From NCBI GenBank assembly GCA_028554795.2, contig JAPYKE020000263.1, positions 1,488,001-1,552,000 on the forward strand: DNA of 64,000 bases, read 5' to 3'. Below the pieces are notes generated by a model. That model was not told the DNA's origin. It was given only the letters and a program-made list of their open reading frames with translations, and made no database searches. Each line of letters starts with the position of its first letter. The first letter of the stretch is position 1. Both the position numbers and the translations under genes were made by a program. This DNA is from Sinohyriopsis cumingii. Its lineage: Eukaryota > Mollusca > Bivalvia > Unionida > Unionidae. This document shows, one piece after another, positions 37,922 through 48,889 of the stretch.

Positions 37922-38014
37922 CGCTAATTCTGTTTGAACCCATGTCCAAAACTGAGTACTGTCCAGAATTGTATGAAATGTTTATGGAAGATATAGATTA
38001 ATTTGCAAGATATA
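37922..38014 (+). other. Array edge: switch from homogeneous to diverged repeat
   Basis: Left of 37,921 the sequence matches array units almost perfectly. From 37,922 (tttttcgctaatt where the array has tttttcactaatt) it follows the single-copy A lineage: gaacccatgtccaaaactgag instead of the gaattcatgtgaagacagg junction. Differences then become frequent. The edge falls within a few bases of the A/B junction that created the 3,484-bp unit. Confidence 0.9.
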
Positions 38015-40115
38015 TCTCTCATTTTCCTTTTAAATTCAGTGAGAATAAAAAATATATTGGGGTACATACTGAAATATATCTCAACATGGTTGCATGGATA
38101 TATGTAAATAAACATCCATAGATCTTTCATAGATACATGTATGAAAGTATTTGAATATCCTATTATATGGTAACAAGTTTGCTGTAATGCAAGACATGTA
38201 ACGAAAGAGATTTAGCCATGTATAACTTGTTGATTGTTTAGAAGGAAATTGTTTTATTATTATAGAAGATAAATGTATTCAGTAAATTTTGTATGTATTT
38301 TTAATTTTACAGCAAATGATATTAGTATGTTCCTATTCATATTTGTATCATTGTCATATTATTGATGCTTTATTATTGTCTTCTTTTTCATGATATCCTT
38401 GACAAAACAGGGCATAAGTATTATATCTTGAACTTTTCTGTTACTTGGTCTAAAAAGACATACAGTCATCTCAAAAGAGAATAAAAGGGCAGAAAAATAA
38501 CTCACTTTTGTAATAACTTTGAAAGAGAATGTGTTTTTCTCACCGATTTTTAAATTTGGCAGGTCAGGTATTTAATGTTATTTGTCGTATAGACCATAAA
38601 CCAGACAAAAGTACGTGCCACAAACTGCCCTTGTAGTGTGAAAGGCAAGCCGGTGTTTGTGTACATAGTTTGTCTTTGGAGTTAATCCATATTGCATTGG
38701 GGTGAACGAGGTCTTTTTGCCTATTAAACCAGCAAGTGATTATTGTTTCATGGATTTGATTGACATTGCTAAAGGATTGGGTTATGTGTTCCTTTTTTCC
38801 CCCGATGTTACATTAATCACATCCCACACATTAAGTCATCAGTTAAAGTTGGTGCAGTCAGTTACATCCTTTCCTTATAGAATTCACCCCTGTATGTTAT
38901 CTGTAAATTAAGCCACTGACTTGAGTGTCTTGAGTTAATGATCTTGTTTGTGGATGTTTTAGTTGTCTTTTTATTTTATTTATTTCTATATGTACAGTAT
39001 ACATTTATATATATTCAAACTTTCCCCAAAGCTTGATCAAAACCATCATTGCAGCTGTTGTTACTATTGAGCACTAATAATGTTAACGCCTAGAAGCTTA
39101 ATAACAATGGCATAAACTCCCAGTCAAAGGAAACAATTTTAACCCAGGAGAAAATCATTATGGTAACTGGAAGAAATAAAAACGAAACCATTTTAAAATA
39201 GCAATTTAAACGACCAAGTAAACAATCTTCAGGGTGTTAAAAAGGTCAAGGAACAAACTAGAAATGATTTTACATGCTAAGTCATGTAAATACTTCTTCA
39301 AACATAAATGTGATTGACATTTAATGTTTAAATTATCTGTCACTTTTTGGCCATATAATTTTGTTTTCAGATGAATGGATACAATATTTTAACAAGAACT
39401 ATGAATACCAGATCTGATATCTGTAAAGTGATTGTGGTTCTTTCTCCTTCAAATGTACTTGTTATATTATTTAATTTAATTCTGATTTAATATATATTTA
39501 TTTCAATATATTTCCTTTTCATTTTTAATTTTTTTTTCATTACATGCTTTTGTAATGTAAATTTATTCGCTAGAGATGATACCTATTTTAGCAGATAGTT
39601 TGACCTTGAGTGTTCCTTTTGTAAACACCAGGCGATGACCTAGATCCTGACCTCGATTCAAAATTAGTTGCAACCACGTAAATTAGTTCTATTTTTATTT
39701 TAAATGATTAGTTGTTGTCATGATCAAGATCGGAGTACATTTCTATGATGTAAACAATTTTTAAAATTTTATTTCTTAGAGTAAAATGATTGGTTTTCAT
39801 CAGGGCACACTGTGTGTAGGTGAGCTTTAACAAGTATATACCGTCAACGAGGTTATGGAACATGATGACGTGACCCATTTTTTGCATTTTAGAATACGAT
39901 ATAACCTTTGTTTTGGAGAGATATTCTGATTAGTAGTTGGGCTTTTACACTGGAAGTTGTATGTTGTTCTGTTGGGAGCAATTTCAAATTAGTTGGGTTT
40001 TAAGGGATTAATTCTTTTTTCCTGGAAAATACGTGTGCTCATATGAAATTTGTGAGCAAAGGCAGCTCTTATAAAAATTTATTTGCATTTCCAAACCTTG
40101 GAGTGATAATTCTTG
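38015..40115 (+). repeat. Diverged unit D1, shortened by a deletion
   Basis: Lineage-X head: insertion of about 20 bases near 38535, and frame a at 38702-38911 with a Leu-Ile-Asp-Ile-Ala segment. It has no SINE. It ends inside frame b, where the sequence jumps into the interior of the next unit. The rest is AT-rich spacer with no further element seen. Confidence 0.9.
39927..39942 (+). other. Empty SINE target site in D1
   Basis: Reads tattctgattagtagttgggctttt: one copy of the target and no element. It represents the pre-insertion state with a few substitutions. Confidence 0.85.
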
Positions 40116-40124
40116 TTTCTTCTT
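40112..40124 (+). other. Deletion junction between D1 and D2
   Basis: The run cttgtttct of frame b, normally followed by acaagg, joins directly to tctttttcatgatatcc, which normally lies about 1.15 kb further on in the next unit. Both parents share tttct at the joint. The landmark spacing 38702 to 40422 is 1,720 bp against about 2,872 bp for a SINE-free unit, giving a loss of about 1,152 bp. Confidence 0.85.
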
Positions 40125-42624
40125 TTTCATGATATCCTTGACAAAACAGAGTGCAAGTATTATATCTTGAACTTTTCTGTTACTTGGTCTGAACAGTCAT
40201 ACAGTGATCTCAAAAAGAGAATAAAAAGGCAGAAAGATAACTCATTTTTCTAATAACCTTGAAAGAGAATGTATTTTATCAGGTCAAGTATTTAGTGTGA
40301 TTTGTTGCATAGACTATCAACCAGACTCAAGTACGTGTCACGAACTGCCCTTGTAGTGCCAAAGACAAGCCGGTGTTTTTGTACATAGTTTGTCTTTGGA
40401 GTTAATCCATATTACCTTGGGGTGAACGAGGTCTTTTTGCCTATTAAACCAGCAAGTGATTATTGTTTCCCGGATTCGATTCATATTGCTGTAGGATTGG
40501 GTTGTGTGTTCCTTGTTTTCCTCGATGTTACATTAATCACATCCCACATATCAAGTTATCAGTTGAAGTTGGTGCAGTCGGTTACATCCTTTCTTTATAG
40601 AATTCATCCCTTTATGTTATCTGTAAATTAAGCCACTGACTTGAGTCTCTTGTGTTAATGATTTTGTTTGTGGATGTGATAATTGTCTTTTTATTTTATT
40701 TATTTCTATAAGTACAGTGTACATTTATATATATTCAAAATTTCCACAAAGCTTGATCAAAATCATCATTGCAGCTGTTGTTACTATTCAGCTCTAATAA
40801 TGTTAACACCTAGAACCTAAATAACAATGGCATAAACTCCCAGTAAAAGGAAAGAAATTTAACCCTAGAGAAAATCATTATGGTAACTGAAAGAAATGAA
40901 AACGAAACCATTTTAAAATAGCAATTTAAACGGCCAGTGAAGCAATCTTCAGGGTGTCAAAAAGGTCAAGGAACAAACTGGAAATGATTTTACATGCTAA
41001 GTCATGTAAATACATCTTCAAATATAATTGTCATTTTAATGTTTGAAGCATCTGTCACTTTTTGGCCATGTAATTTTGTTTTCAGATCAAAGCATACAAT
41101 ATTTTAACAAGAACCATCAATACAGGATCTGATATCTGTAAAGTGATTGTGGTTCTTTCTTCTTCAAATGTACTTGTTATATTATTTAATTTAATTCTGA
41201 TTTAATATATATTTATTTCAATCTATTTCCTTTTCATTTTTAATTTTTTTTTCATTACATGCTTTTGTAATGTAAATTTATTCGCTAGAGATGATACCTT
41301 TTTTAGCAGATAGTTTGACCTTGACTGTTCCTTTTGTAAACACCAGGTTTAGACCTAGATCCTGACATTGATTCAAAATTAGTAGCAACCACATAAATTA
41401 GTTCTTTTTTTATTTTAAATGATTGCTTGTTGTCGTGGTCAAGATCGGAGTACAATTGTATGATGTAGACAATTATTTAAAATTGTATTTCTTAGAGTAA
41501 AATGATTGGTTTTCGTCAGGGCCACATTGTGTGTAGGTGAGCTTTAACAGGTACATACCTTCGACGAGGTTCTGGAACATGATGACGTGACCCATTTGTT
41601 GCATTTTAGAATATGATATAACCTTTGTTTTGGAGAGATATTCTCAGCAGTAGTTGTGCTCTTACACTGGAAGTTGTATGTTGTGCTGTTGGGAGTGATT
41701 TCAGATTAGTTGGGTTTTAAGGGATTAATTCTTTTTTTCCTGGAAAATACGTGTGCTCCTATGAAATTTCTGAGCAGAACCAGCTCTTATAAAAATTTAC
41801 TTGCATTTCCAAAACTAGGAGTGATAGTTCTTGTTTCTACAAGAATCTGTAGACTTAAGCACTACAGATTACAGCATACATCATCGTCTTCCATTTTGAA
41901 TTCTTCATGGGGACTCAAACTTGAAATCATTAGAACATTTTATTATTAGGACTACTAAAATTTTATTCGTTGATTATTCTTGGTTTATTTTTTGATTTGA
42001 TTCTTAAAACCGTAGTTCCTATTTTTTCTCTCTCTATTTTACAGAATATTACTAGGAAAAGAAATTATTATATTTTTCAAAGCTTGTTGTTTTCACTCTT
42101 TCTTGTGTTACTGTTTATTCGAGCCTAAACAAGTAACATAAGATAATCAAATCCTACCTTGGAATCTGGTCTTTTTGTACAAGCCTGCTATGGGAGACCA
42201 CATGTCTTGAGATAACCTTTTTTATTTCGAGATGGAGCAGTATGTGAAGACAGGTTATACCTTGTTTTCAATTGGTTTTAGTTTTTCCCCAGCAATGTAA
42301 TATTGGCATCCTTTACTAGATTTTGTGTCAGTTCTCTTGTATCCATGAAAGTATGATTAAAATCCCAGTTAGGCAGTGTAATGCGAACTACCTCCAAGAA
42401 GTTTGATTGTCTTTAATCTTTTTTCAGGTGTCGTTTCTATTTATACATTCATTTATTGATGTATGCACCAAAATTTAAGGGTTTTCTGGATATATAACTA
42501 TTTGTTGAACAATTTGAATATTGAGGTTTTTCGCTAATTCTGTTTGAATTCTTGTCCAAAACTGAGTACTGTCCAGAATTGTATGAAATGTGTATGGAAG
42601 ATATAGATTAATTTGCAAGATATA
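40116..42624 (+). repeat. Diverged unit D2 (5' end lost in the deletion)
   Basis: Lineage-Y head, with frame a at 40422-40631 reading Ser-Ile-His-Ile-Ala-Val. It has no SINE. The middle part, about 40620-41140, is close to the array sequence, whereas 41150-41950 is of the cagcagtagttgtg type. The tail is A-lineage (gtatgtgaagacagg near 42240). It is thus a mosaic of subtypes. Confidence 0.88.
41643..41658 (+). other. Empty SINE target site in D2
   Basis: Reads ttctcagcagtagttgtgctc: single copy, no element. This cagcagtagttgtg variant is the one seen in D6 and D9. Confidence 0.85.
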
Positions 42625-43586
42625 TCTCTCATTTTCCTTTTAAATTCACTGAGAATAAAAATATATTGGGGTACATACTGAAATATATCTCAACATGGTT
42701 GCATGGATATATGTACATAAACATCCATACATCTTTCATAGATACATGTATGAAAGTATTTGAATATCCTAGTATATGGTAACAAGTTTGCTGTAATGCA
42801 AGATATGTAACGAAAGAGATTTAGCCATGTATAACTTGTTCATTGTTAAGAAGGAAATTGTTTTATTATTAAGGAAGATAAATGTATTCAGTAAATTTGG
42901 TATGTATTTTTAATTTTACAGCAAATGATATTAGTATGTTCCTATTTATATTTGTATCATTGTCATATTATTGACGCTTTATTATTGTCTTCTTTTTCAT
43001 GATATCCTTGACAAAACAGATGGTAAGTATTATATCTCGAACTTGTCTGTTACTTGGTCTAAAAAGACATACAGTCATCTCAAAAGAGAATTAAAAGGCA
43101 GAAAAATAACTCACTTTTGTAACAACTTTGAAAGAGAATGTATTTTTGCAACTGATTTTTAAATTTGGCAGGTCAGGTATTTAGTGTTACTGGTCGTATA
43201 GACTATAAACCAGACTAAAGTACATGCCACAGACTGCCCTTGTAGTGCCAAAGGCAAGCCGGTGTTTGTGTACATAGTTTGTCTTTGGAGTTAATCCATA
43301 TTACCTTGGGGTGAACGAGGTCTTTTTGCCTATTAAACCAGCAAGTGATTATTGTTTCCTGGATTCAATTGATATTGCTAATGGATTGGGTTGTGTGTTC
43401 CTTTTTTCCCGATGTTACATTAATCACATCCCACACATCAAGTCATCAATTAAAGTTGGTGCAGTCGGTTAATCCTTTCTTTATGGAATTCATCCCCGTA
43501 TTTCATCTGTAATTTAAGCCACTGACTTGAGTCTCTTGTGTTAATGATTTTGTTTGTGGATGTGATAGTTGTCTTTTTATTTTATT

Positions 43587-43634
43587 TATTTCTATATGTA
43601 CAGTGTACATTTATACACTGTACATATAGAAATA
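43587..43634. repeat. Perfect 21-base inverted repeat, 6-base loop
   Basis: Arms 43587-43607 and 43614-43634 are exact reverse complements around the loop cattta. In all other units the left arm exists but the right arm is absent: the place reads tatatattcaaaattt. The right arm is therefore a new inverted copy of its neighbour, the product expected from a template switch during replication. Confidence 0.92.
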
Positions 43635-43904
43635 TCAAAATTTCCCCAGAGCTTGACGAAAGCCTTCATTACTGCTGTTGTTACTATTGAGCACTAATAA
43701 CGTTAACACCTAGAAGCTAAATAACAATGGCATAAACTCCCAGTAAAAGGAAACAATTTTAAAACTGGCGAAAATCATAATGGTAACTGAAAGAAATGAA
43801 AAAGAAACCATGTTAAAATAGCAATTTAAACGACCAAGGAAACAATATTCAGGGTGTTAAAAAAGGTCAAGGTACAAACTAGAAATGATTTTACATGCTC
43901 AGTC

Positions 43905-44096
43905 TGCGTGGGTTCGAGTCTCGGATTCGGCCAATGTGGGTATGTGAGAAACCTTGCCAGTAGCTTCTCGAGGGTCGGTGTTTCTTTCCGGGGATTTCCA
44001 GGGTTCTTCCTCCACCATTAATACTGGCCGCCATGTACAGCCTATCGTGTGCTGAAAAATGGCGATAACCCTACAACAACAACTGCAACAACAACA
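43905..44096 (+). mobile_element. Second, unrelated SINE (5'-truncated, CAA-rich tail)
   Basis: Absent from the same place in every other unit. It is flanked by 12-base repeats with one mismatch: acatgctcagtc (43893-43904) and acatgctaagtc (44097-44108). A B-box-like GGTTCGAGTC lies at 43911-43920, within a few bases of the 5' end, so the A box is missing. It is G+C-rich compared with its surroundings and ends in CAA/CAACAA repeats. Its sequence is unlike the main SINE. The family is not recognised; a mollusc-type tRNA SINE is likely. An 89-codon minus-strand open frame across it (43899-44168) is incidental. Confidence 0.85.
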
Positions 44097-44753
44097 ACAT
44101 GCTAAGTCATGTAAATACATCATCAAACATAAATGTGATTGACATTTAATGTTTGAAGTATCTATCACTTTTTGGCCAGATAATTTTGTTTTCAGATGAA
44201 TGCATACAATACTTTAACAAGAACTATGAATACCGGATCTGATATCTGTAAAGTGATTGTGGTTCTTTCTCCTTCTTCAAAAGTATTTGTTACATTATCA
44301 ACTTTAATTCTGATTTAATATATATTTATTTCAATTTATTTGTTTGTCATTTTTTGTTTGTTTCATTACATGCTTTTGTAATGTAAATTTGTTCGCTACT
44401 TATGATACCTTTTTTAGCAAATAGTTTCACTATGACTGATCCTTTTGTAAACACCAGGTGTTGACCTAGATCCTGTTCTCATTTCAAAATTAGTAGCGAC
44501 CACGTAAATTAGTTCTTTTTTTATTTTAATTGATTGGTTGTTGTCGTGGTCAAGACAGAAGTACATTTTTATGATGTAAACATTTTTTTAAAATTGTATT
44601 TCTTAGAGTAAGATGATTGGTTTTCGTCAGGGCAACATTGTGTGTACGTGAGCTTTAACAAGTACATACTTTCGACAAGGTTCTGGAACATGATCACATG
44701 ACCCATTTTTTGCATTTTAGAATACAATATAACCTTTGTTTTGGAGAGATATT

Positions 44754-44768
44754 CTCAGTAGTAGTTGG
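44754..44768 (+). other. Empty SINE target site in D3
   Basis: Reads attctcagtagtagttgggctc. The 15-base target is identical to the duplicated one but present once, the cleanest pre-insertion allele in the window. Confidence 0.9.
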
Positions 44769-45733
44769 GCTCTTACAATGAAAGTTGAATGTTGTGCTGT
44801 TGGGAGTAATTTCAAATTAGTTGGGTTTTAAAGGATTAATTCTTTTTTCCTGGGAAATACGTGTGCTCATATGAAATTTCTGAGCAAAGGCAGCTCTTAT
44901 AAAAATTTACTTGGATTTCCAAACCTTGGAGTGATAATTCTTGTTTCTACAAGGAACTGTGGACTCCAGCACTACAGATTACAGCATACATCATTGTCTT
45001 CCATCTTGAATTCTTCATGGGGACTCAAACTTGAAATCATTAGAACATTTTATTATTTGGAATACTAAAATTTTATTCATGGATTATTCTTGGATCATTT
45101 TTGGATTTGATTCTTAAAACTGTAGTTCTTATTTTTTCTCTCTCTATTTTACAGAATATTACTAGGAAAAGAAATTATATTTTTCAAAGGTTGTTGTTTT
45201 CACTCTTTTCTTGTGTTACTGTTTATTCGAGCCTAAACAAGTAACATAAGATAATCAAATTCTACCATGGATTCTGATCTTTTTGTACAAGCCTGCTATG
45301 GGAGTCCACATGTCTTGAGATAACCTTTCTTGTTTCGAGATGGAGCAGTCTCTCAAGACAGGTTATACCTTGTTTTCAGTTGGTTTTAGTTTTTCCCCAG
45401 CAATGTAATATTGGCATCCTTTACTAAATTTTGTGTCAGTTTCTCTTTTGTCCATGAAATTATGATTTAAATCCCAATTTGGCAGTGTAATGCGAACTAC
45501 CTCCAAGAAGTTTGATTCTCTTTAATCTTTTTTCAGATTTCGTTTCTATTATATATTCATTTATTGATGTATGCACCAAAATGTAAGGGTTTTGTGGATA
45601 TATAACTATTTGTTGAATAATTTGAATATTTGAGGTATCTCGCTAATTCTGTTTGAATTCATTTCCAAAACTGAGTACTATCCAGAATTGTATGAAATGT
45701 TTATGGAAGATATAGATTCATTTGCAAAATATA

Positions 45734-48700
45734 TCTCTCATTTTCCTTTTACATTCAGTTAGAACAAAAATATACTGGGGTGAAATATATCTCAACGTGG
45801 TTGCATGTACATAAACATCCATACATCTTTCATAGATACATGTATTAAAGTATTTGAATATCCTAGTATATGGTAACAAGTTTGCTGTAATGCAAGATAT
45901 GTAACGAAAGAGATTTAGCCATGTATAACTTGTTGATTGTTAAGAAGGAAATTGTTTTATTATTATGGGGGATAAATGTATTCAGTAAATTTTGTATGTA
46001 TTTTTAATTTTACAGCAAATGATATTAGTATGTCCCTATTTATGATATTAATCAGTATGATATTATTGAATTCTTGTTATTTTCTTCTTTTTCATGATAT
46101 CCTTGACAAAACAGAGTGTAAGTATTATATCTTGAACTTTTCTGTTACTTGGTCTGAACAGTCATACAGTGATCTCAAAAAGAGAATAAAAAGGCAGAAA
46201 GATAACTCATTTTTCTAATAACCTTGAAAGAGAATGTAATTTGGCAGGTCAAGTATTTAGTGTGATTTGTTGTATAGACTATCAACCAGACTCAAGTACG
46301 TGTCACGAACTGCCCTTGTAGTGCCAAAGACAAGCCGGTGTTTGTGTACATAATTTGTCTTTGGAGTTAATCCATATTACCTTGGGGTGAACGAGGTCTT
46401 TTTGCCTATTAAACCAGCAAGTGATTATTGTTTCCCGGATTCGATTCATATTGCTGTAGGATTGGGTTGTGTGTTCCTTGTTTTCCTCGATGTTACATTA
46501 ATCACATCCCACACATCAAGTTATCAGTTGAAGTTGGTGCAGTCGGTTACATCCTTTCTTTATAGAATTCATCCCTTTATGTTATCTGTAAATTAAGCCA
46601 CTGACTTGAGTCTCTTGTGTTAATGATTTTGTTTGTGGATGTGATAATTGTCTTTTTATTTTATTTATTTCTATAAGTACAGTGTACATTTATATATATT
46701 CAAAATTTCCACAAAGCTTGATCAAAATCATCATTGCAGCTGTTGTTACTATTCAGCTCTAATAATGTTAACACCTAGAACCTAAATAACAATGGCATAA
46801 ACTCCCAGTAAAAGGAAACAAATTTAACCCTAGAGAAAATCTTTATGGTAACTGAAAGAAATGAAAACGAAACCATTTTAAAATAGCAATTTAAACGGCC
46901 AGTGAAGCAATCTTCAGGGTGTCAAAAAGGTCAAGGAACAAACTGGAAATGATTTTACATGCTAAGTCATGTAAATACATCTTCAAATATAATTGTCATT
47001 TTAATGTTTGAAGCATCTGTCACTTTTTGGCCATGTAATTTTGTTTTCAGATCAAAGCATACAATATTTTAACAAGAACCATCAATACAGGATCTGATAT
47101 CTGTAAAGTGATTGTCTTTCTTTCTCCTTCTTCAAACGTACTTCTTATATTATTTAATTTAATTCTGATTTAATATATATTTCAATTTATTTGTTTGTTA
47201 GTTTTGAATTTTATTTATATTTCATTACCTGCTTTAGTAATGTAAATTTATTCACTAGAGATGATACCTTTTTTAGCAAATAGTTTGACCTTGACTGTTC
47301 CTTTTGTAAACACGAGGTTTAGACCTAGATCCTGACGTTGATTCAAAATTAGTAGCAACCACATAAATTAGTTCTTTTTTTATTTTAAATGATTGCTTGT
47401 TGTCGTGGACAAGATCAGAGTACATTTTTATGATGTAAACAATTTTTTAAAATTGTATTTCTTAGAGTAAAATGATTGGTTTTCGTCAGGGCTACATTGT
47501 GTGTAGGTGAGCTTTAACAGGTACATACTTTTGACGAGGTTCTGGAACATGATGACGTGACCCATTTTTAGCAATTTAGAATACGATATATCCTTTTGTT
47601 TTGGAGAGATATTCTCAGTAGTAGTTGGGGATGCGGAAGGTCGTGGGTTCGATCGACGGCCGAGTCATACCAAAGACTTACAAAAACGATACTAACAGCT
47701 GCCTCGCTTGGCGCTCAGCATTAAAAGGTTAATGTTAGGACTGGTCGGCCCAGTGTCAGGATAATGTGACTGGGTGGGACACCTTGCTACATGTTTGCGG
47801 CATGATGCCCCAGTTGTAGACATCACTATAGGCTGCCACATTGCAGTCATCGTAGCGATATGACTGAAAAATTGTTAAAGCTACGTTAAAAATCCAAATC
47901 ACATCACATCACATCAGTAGTAGTTGGGCTTCTACACTGGAAGTTGTATGTTGTGCTGTTAGGAGTAATTTCAAATTAGTTGGGTTTTAAAGGATTAATT
48001 CTTTTTTCCTGGAAAATACGTGTGCTGATATGAAATTTGTGAGCAAAGGCAGCTGTTATAAAAATTTATTTGGATTTCCAAAACTAGGAGTGATAATTCT
48101 TGTTTCTACAAGGATCTGTAGACTCCAGCACTACGTATTACAGCATACGTCGTCTTCTTCCATCTTGGATTCTTCATGGGGACTCAAACTTGAAATCATT
48201 AGAACATTTTATTATTAGGACTACTAAAATTTTATTCGTGGATTATTCTTGGTTTATTTTTTGATTTGATTCTTAAAACCGTAGTTCCTATTTTTCTCTC
48301 TCTATTTTACAGAATATTACTAGGAAAAGAAATTATTATATTTTTCAAAGCTTGTTGTTTTCACTCTTTCTTGTGTTACTTTTTATTCGAGCCTAAACAA
48401 GTAACATAAGATAATCAAATCCTACCTTGGAATCTGGTCTTTTTGTACAAGCCTGCTATGGGAGACCACATGTCTTGAGATAACCTTTTTTATTTCGAGA
48501 TGGAGCAGTATGTGAAGACAGGTTATACCTTGTTTTCAATTGGTTTTAGTTTTTCCCCAGCAATGTAATATTGGCATCCTTTACTAGATTTTGTGTCAGT
48601 TCTCTTGTATCCATGAAAGTATGATTTAAATCCCAATTAGGCAGTGTAATGCGAACTACCTCCAAGAAGTGTGATTGTCTTTCTTTTTTCAGATTTCGTT

Positions 48701-48889
48701 TCTATTTATACATTGATTTATTCATGTATGCACCAAAATTTAAGGGTTTTGTGGATATATAACTATTTGTTGAATAATTTGAATATTGAGGTTTTTCGCT
48801 AATTCTGTTTGAATTCATGTCCAAAACTGAGTACTGTCCAGAATTGTATGAAATGTTTATGGAAGATATAGATTAATTTGCAAGATATA
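45734..48889 (+). repeat. Diverged unit D4 (SINE-filled, Y head)
   Basis: Length 3,156 bp. Frame a at 46387-46596 with Ile-His-Ile-Ala-Val, frame b at 48030-48218. The left part, about 45300-46700, closely matches 57740-59100. Confidence 0.9.
47630..47913 (+). mobile_element. SINE copy in D4
   Basis: Same insertion base as in the array. It belongs to a second subtype with cattaaaagg and gcagtcatcg, shared with D5 and D8. Right flanking duplication at 47914-47928. Confidence 0.9.

Larger units (their letters stand above)
42625..45733 (+). repeat. Diverged unit D3, with a second SINE and a hairpin
   Basis: X-like head. The equivalent of frame a starts at 43311 but is broken by losses near 43410 (three C where relatives have five) and near 43470 (gttaatcc for gttacatcc). 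It is 3,109 bp long because of the 204-bp SINE 2 insertion. It is one of the most diverged units in the window, with scattered substitutions throughout. Confidence 0.9.

Noticed and set aside
43899-44168. Minus-strand 89-codon frame with a Cys-rich run
   Set aside because: It is the complement of SINE 2. The Cys-rich segment comes from reading the CAA-repeat tail backwards.
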